NCBI GenBank assembly: GCA_945919075.1
Contig: CAMEIX010000013.1
Span: 1 to 64,000 of the forward strand
Reading direction: 5' to 3'
Source of the DNA: an uncultured Lachnospiraceae bacterium
Lineage (GTDB): Bacteria; Bacillota; Clostridia; Lachnospirales; Lachnospiraceae
DNA length: 64,000 nt
Under the pieces are notes generated by a model. That model made no database searches. It saw nothing but the letters and a program-made list of their open reading frames with translations, and was not told where the DNA came from. Made by a program: the position numbers and the translations under genes. Positions 43,834 to 51,825 of the stretch are shown piece after piece. How positions within the stretch are numbered: position 1 is the first letter of the stretch; each line of letters begins with the position of its first letter.

Positions 43834-43928
43834 ACCATACCATTATGCATTTTGATATGGCACCATACTATTGTGCATTTCAATGCGGAAACATACTATT
43901 GTGCATTTTAATGCGGCACCATAACTAT
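43834..43928 (+). repeat. 28-bp tandem repeat, about 3.4 copies
   Basis: Units start at 43834, 43862, 43890 and (partial) 43918. Each reads ACCATACTATTGTGCATTTT followed by AATGCGGC, with a few changes. Every full unit contains a small palindrome of the type GCATTTTAATGC. There are no spacers, so it is not a CRISPR array. It ends 23 bases before the membrane protein gene at 43951, where it could serve as a set of protein-binding sites. Confidence 0.85.
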
Positions 43929-43950
43929 TTTACACAGGAGGGGGAGCAAA

Positions 43951-44391
43951 ATGGAATTTATCATGATTGCCATAATAGCTATAGTAGTGATGTTGCTACT
44001 CGGCGTGTCTGTATTCAAAATTATGATGGGAGTTTTGTGGGTACTGGACGGACTGGCATTTTTAAGTTTTCTCTTCTTTCTGATTGCGGCAGTTATGTCT
44101 CTTTTTACAAAGAAAATGCAGGCCAGATATTTGCGGCTGGAAAAGAACGGAAGATATGGAGAGCACGCAGTCTATGAAGTAGCGGGAGAAGAATGCAGAA
44201 ATCTTTTTCCTACCGATCACTTCTTAAAGGATTTGTTATACCGCTCGGAAGATGTAAAGGTGCAGGTGGGAAAATTCGGAAAACACCAATTTGTACTGGA
44301 TAAGTTAAGTCTGGTGATAATCGGAATCGGGCTCCCTGTCTTTTTATTGATGGCCGTGGGAATCCTGATGCTGACTGTTAGTTTCCTGTGA
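43951..44391 (+). CDS. Small membrane protein of unknown function
   Basis: A 146-residue protein with hydrophobic segments at residues 3-24, 26-50 and 118-143 and a charged middle part of about 60 residues on one side (LRLEKNGRYGEHAVYEVAG, then KVQVGKFGKHQFVL). I do not recognise a family. A strong AGGAGGGGG site precedes the ATG. It stands alone between the 28-bp repeats and the second 241-bp repeat. Confidence 0.65.
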   Translation: MEFIMIAIIAIVVMLLLGVSVFKIMMGVLWVLDGLAFLSFLFFLIAAVMSLFTKKMQARYLRLEKNGRYGEHAVYEVAGEECRNLFPTDHFLKDLLYRSEDVKVQVGKFGKHQFVLDKLSLVIIGIGLPVFLLMAVGILMLTVSFL

Positions 44392-44436
44392 GGTATGTCT
44401 TCTTTTTTGTAAAATAGGATGTGAAGTAGAATCTTC

Positions 44437-44677
44437 CATGTTTGCATAAAGCGCTGAGTTTTTAGAGGTCTAAATCAGCGCATATAAGAGAAAAAAGAAA
44501 GAACGCTGACATTTTAGCAATAAATGTAGGTAGGAATTTTAAAATTGAAAAAAGCGCTGAAAAAGAAGTGAAAAATGTCAGCGTAATCACAGAAAAATGA
44601 ATTTTATACCTATTTCCCCAAAATGGGCATCAGCGTAAAATGATAAAATCTCAAGAAACGCTCATTTGTTTGGCAAC
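44437..44677 (+). repeat. 241-bp structured dispersed repeat, copy 2
   Basis: Gap-free copy of 18887-19127, about 91% identical. P1 here pairs GCGCTGA (44451-44457) with TCAGCGC (44475-44481): compared with copy 1 both ends of the outer pair changed together (A-T to G-C). P2 pairs ACGCTGACATTTT (44503-44515) with AAAATGTCAGCGT (44572-44584). Pairing is kept while the loops vary, which speaks for an RNA (or DNA) structure under selection. It follows a small membrane protein gene and precedes an XRE regulator. Confidence 0.85.
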
Positions 44678-44864
44678 TTCCAGTTGTAAGCGGTTATTAG
44701 ACCGACAGTTTCCAGTTTGCGATAATTAAAAATGTATTTTACTTTTTTAAGGAAAAATGCAGACAAGACATAAGTGTCTACTGAAAATCATGTTATTTCT
44801 CACTTTGTGACGTGGTTTTCTATTGCTATTTTAGTGATAATAGGTTGTGAAAGGAGTGAGTCAG
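44678..44864. other. Leader region of the XRE gene with a hairpin
   Basis: GAAAATCATGT (44784) and ACGTGGTTTTC (44812) form an eleven-pair stem with two G-T pairs. TTGTGA and TATTTT (16 bases apart) could be a promoter overlapping it. Otherwise nothing is seen. Confidence 0.4.
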
Positions 44865-45362
44865 ATGATAGACCAGATTAAAATAGGTGCTTTTCTAAGA
44901 GAATTGCGTAAAGAGAAAGAACTGACACAAGAGCAACTGGCAGAAAAGTTTGGTGTATCCTCTCGAAGTGTATCCCGATGGGAAAATGGTAATACCATGC
45001 CGGAATTAGGCATTCTGGTTGAATTGGCAAATTATTACGAAGTTGATATCAAAGAAATAATTGATGGTGAAAGACAAGGTGAGATAATAGAAAAAGAAGA
45101 AAAAAAGACCTTACGAAAGGTCATAGATTATGCGGAGGCTGAAAAACAATTAGTAGTGAAGCGTAAGTGCATAGTAACATTTGTAGGAACATTGATATTA
45201 GCGTTGAGTATAATGATTGGGTATATTGTATTTCCGCAATTGCCGGAAGAATCTTTCATGAGAAATGGTGGTTTATGGTTGGGAATAGGAATAATAGGCG
45301 TGGTTGGTCTGTGGGGAATAGTAATCCGTGAAAATCATAAAAATTCTGTAAAGGACAAATAA
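44865..45362 (+). CDS. XRE-family regulator with C-terminal membrane segments
   Basis: A 165-residue protein. Residues 5-60 form a helix-turn-helix domain (GAFLRELRKEKELTQEQLAEKFGVSSRSVSRWENG) that is an excellent XRE match; residues 105-125 and 137-155 are two membrane helices separated by a short outer loop. Membrane-bound XRE regulators of this layout are frequent in Firmicutes and probably report membrane or envelope signals. AAGGAG stands eleven bases before the ATG. The protein may control the membrane protein genes that follow. Confidence 0.88.
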   Translation: MIDQIKIGAFLRELRKEKELTQEQLAEKFGVSSRSVSRWENGNTMPELGILVELANYYEVDIKEIIDGERQGEIIEKEEKKTLRKVIDYAEAEKQLVVKRKCIVTFVGTLILALSIMIGYIVFPQLPEESFMRNGGLWLGIGIIGVVGLWGIVIRENHKNSVKDK

Positions 45363-45559
45363 GGAGCATCAAGTAAATAATACCTGTTAAATTTAATGAA
45401 CTAAAAGTTTCAAGATTCCAGAAAAATATTCTTATACAATTCAACACAATTTACAAAACGTGTTGTTCAATCATAAAAAAAGACCTCGTATAATTGGGTT
45501 ATCAGATGGGGTAGATGCGCACTGCTTCGCTGGAAAACAATTATGGAGGTTTATTTTAT

Positions 45560-45916
45560 ATGAATACAGATAAGATTTTTGCAGAGGCAATCGCAAACGA
45601 ATATGCACCAAAGGATACTTCAAAGGTGGTCGCATTAAGAAAACTTGATAAGAAGGCTAAACTGCCATCAGAGATTTTTGCATATACCTTTGGTATAACA
45701 TCTTCCTTAATTATGGGAACAGGAATGTGTCTTTCTATGAAGGTAATCGGCTCCGGAACAACCGGTTCTATGGTCATAGGTATTATTATTGGAATCATTG
45801 GATTGGTATTAATGGGTATTAATTATCCCATTTACAAAAAAATACGTGAAAAAGGCAAGCAGAAATATGCATTTGAAATTATGCAGCTTGCCAAGGAAAT
45901 CAGTGATAAGCAGTAA
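45560..45916 (+). CDS. Small two-helix membrane protein
   Basis: A 118-residue protein with membrane helices at about residues 39-62 and 66-88, a soluble helical N-terminus and a basic C-terminus. In related genomes such proteins sometimes carry the doubtful name dihydropteridine reductase; nothing in this sequence supports that activity. GGAGG stands 14 bases before the ATG. The TetR gene follows 19 bp later, so the pair is probably co-transcribed and the regulator may control it. Confidence 0.7.
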   Translation: MNTDKIFAEAIANEYAPKDTSKVVALRKLDKKAKLPSEIFAYTFGITSSLIMGTGMCLSMKVIGSGTTGSMVIGIIIGIIGLVLMGINYPIYKKIREKGKQKYAFEIMQLAKEISDKQ

Positions 45917-45935
45917 CAGAATGTGAGGTGGAGAG

Positions 45936-46568
45936 ATGAACAAATCAGAAAGCAAGTATTTTAATACTGCCATAAAGATGGACGAAGCTTTCATGGAGAT
46001 TCTCGAGCAAAAAGACTTTGAATATATTTCAGTAAAGGAAATTTGTGAAAGAGCCGGTGTGAATCGCTCCACCTTCTATCTTCATTATGAAACAGTGAAT
46101 GATTTGTTAGAAGAAAGCATAAGCCGCATGAATGAAAAATTTTTGGAGTATTTCAGCCAGAGTGGCGATGCACTTGTGGGGAGAATTCCGACAGCGGATC
46201 TGGATGAATTGTATCTGGTAACACCGGATTACCTGAAACCATATCTGGAATATATAAAAGAACATCAAAGAATCTTTCTTACAGCGATGAAAAGAAGCAC
46301 GGCACTTCGGCTGGGTGATACTTTTGACAGGATGTATACACATGTGTTGAACCCTATCATGGAACGATTTTCTGTATCCGAGAAAGAAAAGAAATATCTG
46401 TTGTCATTTTACATGAATGGAATTTTAGCAGTGATAAAGACATGGATTTCCGAAAACTGTGAGGATGATATTGATTATATCGTTAAAATCATCAGTGAAC
46501 TATCCATGCGAAGGAGTGATGACCCGGTTTGCGGAGAAGATGATACGGTATTGATTGATAAGAGGTAG
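45936..46568 (+). CDS. TetR/AcrR family regulator
   Basis: A 210-residue protein. Residues 10-57 form the DNA-binding domain (EAFMEILEQKDFEYISVKEI then RAGVNRSTFYLHYETVNDL). The C-terminal region, with LYLVTPDYLKPYLEYIKEHQ and SFYMNGILAVIKTWI, is like the TetR group whose C-domain recalls dihydroxyacetone kinase regulators (DhaS-like). It is five bases from the next gene, encoding a membrane protein, and probably controls this small operon. AGGTGGAGAG precedes the ATG. Confidence 0.9.
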   Translation: MNKSESKYFNTAIKMDEAFMEILEQKDFEYISVKEICERAGVNRSTFYLHYETVNDLLEESISRMNEKFLEYFSQSGDALVGRIPTADLDELYLVTPDYLKPYLEYIKEHQRIFLTAMKRSTALRLGDTFDRMYTHVLNPIMERFSVSEKEKKYLLSFYMNGILAVIKTWISENCEDDIDYIVKIISELSMRRSDDPVCGEDDTVLIDKR

Positions 46569-46573
46569 CAAAA

Positions 46574-47209
46574 TTGGAAGAAAACAGTTTGATAAAGAAA
46601 TGGAAAAGAGATTATGAATTCAGGACAATTTCTAATTCCATGCTGTCTTCCGGAATTACCGTGTTGTTTGCAGGGTATAACGGAATATTGGGAATGAAAT
46701 ACGGAATCATTTGGAATGAATGTATATGCGTATATTATTGTTTACTTGCGATTTTACGTATCTTGGTGTCATTAAGTGCTGCTAAATCGGATGAAAAGAG
46801 TATTGCAGACAAAAATAGAATTTATATGATTTCCTCGGTCATTCTGATATTACTAAGTCTTTCACTGGTGGGACCTTTGGCTTTAATGGTGATGAATAAA
46901 AAGCACGTCAGTATGACCATGATACCGGCAATTTCCATGGCAACATATACAACCTATAAGGTAGTAATGGCATCTGTTAATCTGAAAAGAGTACAGCGCA
47001 CAAAGGATGTTTTATTAATTCAGTTACGGAATATAAACTTTATTGATGCAATTGTATCGGTACTTACTATCCAAAATACGTTATTGGTTGTGAATTCCTC
47101 TGCGGATAGGCAGGATATGATAATCCTTTCGGCCATAAGCAGTGTGGTCGGGTTAGGAATGATTCTATTTTTAACGACATGGAATATAATAAAAAGCCGT
47201 ATGCAATAA
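46574..47209 (+). CDS. Membrane protein of unknown function
   Basis: A 211-residue protein with about five or six hydrophobic segments and short basic ends. No motif is recognised. The start is TTG, preceded by AGAGG in the end of the tetR gene; no ATG lies at a suitable place. It is the last gene of the small-membrane-protein/TetR run and probably under control of that regulator. Confidence 0.7.
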   Translation: MEENSLIKKWKRDYEFRTISNSMLSSGITVLFAGYNGILGMKYGIIWNECICVYYCLLAILRILVSLSAAKSDEKSIADKNRIYMISSVILILLSLSLVGPLALMVMNKKHVSMTMIPAISMATYTTYKVVMASVNLKRVQRTKDVLLIQLRNINFIDAIVSVLTIQNTLLVVNSSADRQDMIILSAISSVVGLGMILFLTTWNIIKSRMQ

Positions 47210-47319
47210 ATGTTTACGTTCATGAGTCAGCTTTTCTAAATAAAATAGTTGAAATGAATAAGTATTCATGTTAGGTTAAGCTAAATGGAAAATGCTTATG
47301 ATGGGAGAGAAAATCAGAA

Positions 47320-47865
47320 ATGAACGAAGAAATAAAGGAACAGGCAGAAAGAACAACGAGGGAAATTATAGAAATTGCGGGATTAAAAAGGGGTCAGATT
47401 CTGGTTGTCGGATGTTCCACCAGTGAAGTATGCGGTGATAAAATCGGAACCAATTCCAATGTGGAAGTGGCTGAGGCTCTTTTTGCCGGGATATATAAAG
47501 TGGCAAAGGAGAAGGAGATATTTGTTGCGGCACAATGCTGCGAACACTTAAACCGGGCTATTGTGGTGGAGGCTAAAGCAGTTCCTTTTGCGGAAACAGT
47601 GAATGTGGTACCTCAGCCGAAAGCAGGAGGATCTTTGGCAACCACAGCTTATAAGACTTTTGAAGCCCCCGTGGTAGTAGAAGAAATAAAGGCAGATGCG
47701 GGCATTGATATTGGTGCCACCCTGATTGGGATGCATCTGAAAAAAGTTGCTGTACCGGTGAGACTTGTGAATAACCGAATCGGAGAAGCGGGAGTGACCG
47801 CAGCCAGAACACGTGCCAAATTCATTGGCGGAGAAAGAGCGGTTTACGATGTAAACTTGACGTAA
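47320..47865 (+). CDS. TIGR01440 (DUF436) family protein
   Basis: A 181-residue soluble protein, of the usual family length. Typical segments are QILVVGCSTSEVCGDKIGTN, AAQCCEHLNRA with conserved Cys and His, NVVPQPKAGGS and DIGATLIGMHLKKVAVP. The function is unknown though the family is widespread in Firmicutes. GGGAGAG precedes the ATG. It has no clear operon partner; the next gene is 68 bp away. Confidence 0.92.
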   Translation: MNEEIKEQAERTTREIIEIAGLKRGQILVVGCSTSEVCGDKIGTNSNVEVAEALFAGIYKVAKEKEIFVAAQCCEHLNRAIVVEAKAVPFAETVNVVPQPKAGGSLATTAYKTFEAPVVVEEIKADAGIDIGATLIGMHLKKVAVPVRLVNNRIGEAGVTAARTRAKFIGGERAVYDVNLT

Positions 47866-47933
47866 CAGTTTGAAAATGGTATTCTGTGAGCATTAAAAAA
47901 CTTATGATATTAGAGTTTACAGGAGGATGAAAC

Positions 47934-48224
47934 ATGAATTTTACCCCTATCGATGCAGAAGATGATCAGTTTGCCTATCGTTATGATACCCAGATGCTGA
48001 TTGACAGAAGAGACAAAGACTTAGATGAAGATGAAATTGCGGATTATATCACAGAGAATATTGAAGGGAATTCCCTGATAGCAGCAGGAGATGAGGAGAT
48101 GGTAAAGGTTCATTTCCATACGAATGAACCGTGGAAATTACTTGAGTATTGCAGCTCCATCGGCGAAATTTATGATATTGTTGTAGAAGATATGATTCGC
48201 CAGTCAGCGGGATTGCAGGGATAA
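47934..48224 (+). CDS. Stand-alone FakA/YloV middle-domain-like protein
   Basis: A 96-residue protein that corresponds to the central domain of the fatty acid kinase FakA/YloV group: YRYDTQMLID, then NSLIAAGDEEMVKVHFHTNE and EIYDIVVEDMIRQSAGLQG. In FakA this domain follows the DhaL-type ATP-binding domain; here neither the kinase nor a DegV partner is present. The gene is complete, with an AGGAGG site and a terminator, so it seems to be a real small gene rather than debris. Its role, perhaps binding a lipid or partner, is unknown. Confidence 0.78.
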   Translation: MNFTPIDAEDDQFAYRYDTQMLIDRRDKDLDEDEIADYITENIEGNSLIAAGDEEMVKVHFHTNEPWKLLEYCSSIGEIYDIVVEDMIRQSAGLQG

Positions 48225-48242
48225 ATAAAGAATTATTAAAAA

Positions 48243-48286
48243 GGGGCTGTTGCTTTTACGAATGAGAAGCAACAACCCCATTTTTA
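48243..48286. terminator. Bidirectional terminator between 47934-48224 and asnA
   Basis: GGGGCTGTTGCTT and AAGCAACAACCCC form a 13-position stem with one mismatch, flanked by A and T runs. Confidence 0.88.
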
Positions 48287-48295
48287 TATCTGAAA

Positions 48296-49306
48296 TTAAA
48301 GTAATTGTAAACCGGCTTCTTTTGCCATTTCCATAGTTTCTTCGGGCCAGAGAGAGCACTGCACTTCCCCGATATGCGCCTTTCTTAAGAAGAACATACA
48401 GATACGGGACTGGCCGATGCCGCCACCGATGGTGTAGGGAAGCTCCTTATTCAGGATGGCTTTCTGGAATGGTAATTTAGCTCGTTCGGGACAACCGGCC
48501 TTTTCCAGCTGGCTTGCAAGGGATTCTTCATCCACACGGATACCCATGGAGGAGAGTTCCAGTGCGATATCCAGTACCGGATAGTAAACTAAGATATCAG
48601 CATTTAACTCCCAGTCATCATAGTCGGGAGCACGTCCGTCATGGGGCTCCCCATTTTCCAGTTTATCCCCAATCTGCATTAAGCAGACAGCACCCTTTGC
48701 CTTGGTAATAAAATATTCTCTCTCCTTGGGAGTATTGTCAGGGAACATTTCCTCCAGCTCACGGGTAGTAATAAAGAAGATATCATGGGGTAAAATTTCC
48801 TCGATGTAATCATAGTGAATAGCCATATATTTTTCGGTCTTACGAAGTACCTTGTAAACATTCTTTACCGTTTCTTTCAAGGTATCCAGTACGCGGTCTT
48901 CTTTTTCAATAACTTTTTCCCAATCCCACTGGTCCACATAGATGGAATGAATATTGTCCACAATCTCATCGCGGCGGATGGCTTCCATATCCGTATAGAG
49001 ACCTTCGCCTACATGGAAGCCGTATTTCTTTAATGCAAAACGCTTCCATTTTGCAAGGGAATGGACGATTTCAGCACCGCGATTGGGCTGTTCCAAAATG
49101 TCAAAGGTTACAGGACGTTCCACACCATTTAAGTTGTCATTCATACCGGAAGCAGGATCTACGAAAAGAGGTGCGGAAACACGAAGAAGATGTAATCTTT
49201 CAGCAAGTAAAGTCTGGAAGAAATCTTTTACTGTTTTAATAGCAATCTGGGTGTCATAGAGGTTTAACTCTGATTTATACCCTTCAGGAACAAATGATTT
49301 TCCCAT
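48296..49306 (-). CDS. asnA: Aspartate-ammonia ligase (asparagine synthetase A)
   Basis: A 336-residue enzyme that makes asparagine from aspartate, ammonia and ATP. It resembles class II aminoacyl-tRNA synthetases: VSAPLFVDPASGMNDNLNG near the N-terminus, VHSLAKWKRFAL, and GGGIGQSRICMFFL with the motif 3 Arg near the C-terminus. Length is normal. MGKSFVPEGY is chosen as start for the GGAGA site. A TTGCAA/TTAAAT promoter (49345-49373, minus strand) lies back to back with the SOS-type promoter of the next gene. Confidence 0.96.
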   Translation of the reverse strand: MGKSFVPEGYKSELNLYDTQIAIKTVKDFFQTLLAERLHLLRVSAPLFVDPASGMNDNLNGVERPVTFDILEQPNRGAEIVHSLAKWKRFALKKYGFHVGEGLYTDMEAIRRDEIVDNIHSIYVDQWDWEKVIEKEDRVLDTLKETVKNVYKVLRKTEKYMAIHYDYIEEILPHDIFFITTRELEEMFPDNTPKEREYFITKAKGAVCLMQIGDKLENGEPHDGRAPDYDDWELNADILVYYPVLDIALELSSMGIRVDEESLASQLEKAGCPERAKLPFQKAILNKELPYTIGGGIGQSRICMFFLRKAHIGEVQCSLWPEETMEMAKEAGLQLL

Positions 49307-49376
49307 AAAAAATCTCCATTTCATACTTAATAAAATCCTATTCTATTTAACCCCTTTTTCTTCCATTTTGCAATAG

Positions 49377-49388
49377 GAACATTTGTTC
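49377..49388. promoter_or_regulatory. SOS (LexA) box 1
   Basis: GAACATTTGTTC, the Gram-positive LexA core GAAC-N4-GTTC with outer G and G matching part of the consensus. It lies nine bases before the -35 element of the radical SAM gene and beside the -35 of asnA. Confidence 0.75.
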
Positions 49389-49396
49389 GAAAACAC

Positions 49397-49425
49397 TTGC
49401 AAAAGGAGAAGAGGTGTGGTAATAT
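49397..49425 (+). promoter_or_regulatory. Promoter of the DNA-repair radical SAM unit
   Basis: TTGCAA and TAATAT with a 17-base spacer, framed by two LexA-type boxes. Confidence 0.7.
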
Positions 49426-49431
49426 TGACTT

Positions 49432-49445
49432 AGAACGTATGTTCT
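49432..49445. promoter_or_regulatory. SOS (LexA) box 2
   Basis: AGAACGTATGTTCT is a perfect 14-base palindrome with the GAAC-N4-GTTC core. It covers the expected transcription start and would block RNA polymerase when LexA is bound. Confidence 0.85.
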
Positions 49446-49460
49446 TTATCGGGAGGAATT

Positions 49461-50813
49461 ATGGAGTATTTAAGTACCGGTGAAATGTCCGTCATGGAGA
49501 AATTGGAAATCTTAAGTGATGCCGCAAAATATGATGTGGCATGTACATCCAGCGGAGTGGAGAGAAAAGGAAACGGTAAGGACATGGGAAACTGTGTCAA
49601 ATGTGGAATTTGCCACAGTTTTGCATCCGACGGCAGATGCATTTCCTTACTCAAGATTCTAATGTCCAATGAATGTATCTATGACTGCAAGTATTGCTTA
49701 AACCGCAGATCCAATGATACCAAAAGGGCGACCTTTACACCGGAGGAAATCTGCGACCTTACGATGCAGTTTTACAGAAGAAATTACATAGAGGGATTGT
49801 TTTTAAGCTCCGGTGTGATTGGCAATCCGGATTACACGATGGAACTGCTGTACAGAACCCTATTCCTGCTTCGAAGGCAGTATCGTTTTAATGGTTATAT
49901 TCATGTGAAAGCCATTCCCGGAGCAGATCCAAGACTGATTCAAATGACAGGGTTTCTGGCTGACAGGATGAGTGTGAACCTGGAATTGCCTACAGCAGAC
50001 GGTTTAAGGGCTCTTGCTCCTAATAAACACCGCAATACCATATTAAAACCCATGCGCCAGATTCAGAACGGCATAGCGGCGAATAAAAATGAACTGGCGT
50101 TGTATCATAATGCCCCATCTTTTGTAAGTGGAGGACAGTCCACCCAGATGATTATCGGTGCCACACCGGAAAGTGATTATCAGATTATGAATGTGGCGGA
50201 AAGTCTGTATCAGAAATTTGATTTAAAAAGAGTTTTTTATTCTGCATTTGTAAAAGTGAATGAGGATAAGGATTTGCCGGCAATACCGGGAGGCCCTCCG
50301 CTTCTTCGGGAACACAGATTGTATCAGGCAGACTGGTTACTTCGTTTTTACGGCTTTAAGGCTTCGGAGCTTTTGAGTGAGGACAGACCGTTTTTTAATG
50401 TTTTGTTGGATCCAAAGGAGGATTGGGCAATTAGACACCTGGAACAGTTTCCCGTGGAAATTAACAGGGCCGGTTATGATGTCCTTTTACGGGTTCCGGG
50501 AATCGGTGTAAAGAGTGCCCAGAGGATTGTGCAGGCAAGGCGCAGTGCAAAACTGGATTTCCCTGCCCTTAAGAAAATAGGGGTGGTCTTAAAACGCGCA
50601 CTGTATTTTATTACTTGTAATGGGAAAATGATGTATCCCACGAAATTGGAAGAGGATTATATTGTACGTAATCTGACGGCGGATGCACAGGAAAAACAGT
50701 ATTTTTCACAGGATGGGATGACTTACAGACAATTGTCCTTATTTGATGACAGAACACTTTTTCAGAAGCCTACAGGAACGGATTCTGTCAAGAGTATCTT
50801 GGGGCAGATATAG
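49461..50813 (+). CDS. DNA modification/repair-associated radical SAM protein (TIGR03916-like)
   Basis: A 450-residue protein. An N-terminal CVKCGICHSF region and CIYDCKYC (radical SAM cluster Cys, about residues 73-80) are followed by a TIM-barrel-type core. Near residue 340, LLRVPGIGVKSAQRIVQARR is a helix-hairpin-helix DNA-binding motif. This combination defines the putative DNA modification/repair radical SAM family, which is known to occur beside TIGR03915, as here. The chemistry is unknown. The SOS boxes at its promoter directly support a role after DNA damage. GGGAGGAATT precedes the ATG. Confidence 0.92.
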   Translation: MEYLSTGEMSVMEKLEILSDAAKYDVACTSSGVERKGNGKDMGNCVKCGICHSFASDGRCISLLKILMSNECIYDCKYCLNRRSNDTKRATFTPEEICDLTMQFYRRNYIEGLFLSSGVIGNPDYTMELLYRTLFLLRRQYRFNGYIHVKAIPGADPRLIQMTGFLADRMSVNLELPTADGLRALAPNKHRNTILKPMRQIQNGIAANKNELALYHNAPSFVSGGQSTQMIIGATPESDYQIMNVAESLYQKFDLKRVFYSAFVKVNEDKDLPAIPGGPPLLREHRLYQADWLLRFYGFKASELLSEDRPFFNVLLDPKEDWAIRHLEQFPVEINRAGYDVLLRVPGIGVKSAQRIVQARRSAKLDFPALKKIGVVLKRALYFITCNGKMMYPTKLEEDYIVRNLTADAQEKQYFSQDGMTYRQLSLFDDRTLFQKPTGTDSVKSILGQI

Positions 50814-50902
50814 AGAAATTTTATGTGAGTATGACATTTAAACTGACAGGTATGCTGAAATCGTTCTGAAAGAAGCAGGAATGTAGAAAGACAGGTGATA
50901 GG

Positions 50903-51697
50903 ATGCAGGATGAAGGATATCAGACAGTCTTTGTATGTGAGGACAGTATGGAAGGAATACTTACCGGGATTTATACAGCATATGAAAGCCGCTTACCTCT
51001 GAAAAATGTGGAACTTATGGTCAAAACGGAGGCAAGTCCGAGGCTGTTTACAAGATATACGGATGTTATCAATGATCCTGTGAAAGCACAAAAAGTATCC
51101 CGGACCTTAAAGGAGCGACTGGGAGAGGAGCATTATTATGATTTTTGTATGATTCTTACTTCCTATCAGGAACGAAAAGCACAGGGAGCATTTGCGGTTG
51201 TCCAATGGGTGCTACAGAATCGTATTTATAAATCTATTTTTGAACATATGACGGATGACGATATCGGACATGCTTTCCGGTGTTACAGGCATGCCAATTT
51301 TGAAATGATGCATTTACGGGGGTTTTTGCGTTTCGCAGAGTTGGAAGGCGGCGTATTGTACGCGGAAGCAGAGCCGAAGAACAATATTATTGTTTATCTG
51401 GCAGAGCATTTTGCAGACCGGTTACCCATGGAGCATTTTATCATCTGTGATAAGGGACGCGATCTCTATGCCGTACATCCTGCGGGAAAGGAATGGATTC
51501 TGCTAAAGGGCTCATCGGAGGAAGAGAAGATAAGCGAAGCGAAACTCTCTGATGCAGAAATATATTATCAAGAACTGTTTTGCCGGTTCTGCGAGTCGTT
51601 ATCAATTAAAGAGAGAAGAAATTTGAATTTGCAAAGAAATATGCTGCCAATCCGTTTCCGCCCCTATATGACGGAGTTTAAGCATCATGGAAAGTGA
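50903..51697 (+). CDS. TIGR03915-like DNA metabolism protein (DUF4130)
   Basis: A 264-residue protein with FVCEDSMEGILTGIYTAYES at the N-terminus and RCYRHANFEMMHLRGFLRFAELEGG in the middle, the latter being the DUF4130 signature. Members resemble, in part, uracil-DNA glycosylase-associated or repair proteins and occur next to the TIGR03916 radical SAM protein. Catalytic residues are not established. It lies 89 bp after that gene; no terminator separates them, so SOS control should cover both. AGGTGATAGG precedes the ATG. Confidence 0.9.
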   Translation: MQDEGYQTVFVCEDSMEGILTGIYTAYESRLPLKNVELMVKTEASPRLFTRYTDVINDPVKAQKVSRTLKERLGEEHYYDFCMILTSYQERKAQGAFAVVQWVLQNRIYKSIFEHMTDDDIGHAFRCYRHANFEMMHLRGFLRFAELEGGVLYAEAEPKNNIIVYLAEHFADRLPMEHFIICDKGRDLYAVHPAGKEWILLKGSSEEEKISEAKLSDAEIYYQELFCRFCESLSIKERRNLNLQRNMLPIRFRPYMTEFKHHGK

Positions 51698-51727
51698 TTT
51701 TGTATCATAAACCGGGCGTGACCATAA

Positions 51728-51756
51728 TTGACGATGCCGGAAAGTTGGGGTAGTAT
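51728..51756 (+). promoter_or_regulatory. Promoter of the helicase gene
   Basis: TTGACG and TAGTAT are 17 bases apart, about 70 bases before the chosen start. No good LexA box was found here. Confidence 0.55.
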
Positions 51757-51825
51757 GTTATTAGTGAAATGACTATGATAGAATGCACGAAATGCGAGTA
51801 TGTGTTTTCTGGCAAGGGATGCAAT

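Noticed and set aside
43834-43928. CRISPR-like array
   Set aside because: The units follow each other directly with no unique spacers, and no cas genes are nearby.
45560-45916. Dihydropteridine reductase
   Set aside because: The protein is a short two-helix membrane protein without a Rossmann or flavin-binding motif; the name seems to be a propagated label.
51796-51812. Third LexA box before the helicase gene (GAGTATGTGTTT)
   Set aside because: Two of the eight core positions differ from GAAC-N4-GTTC and it lies well after the predicted promoter.
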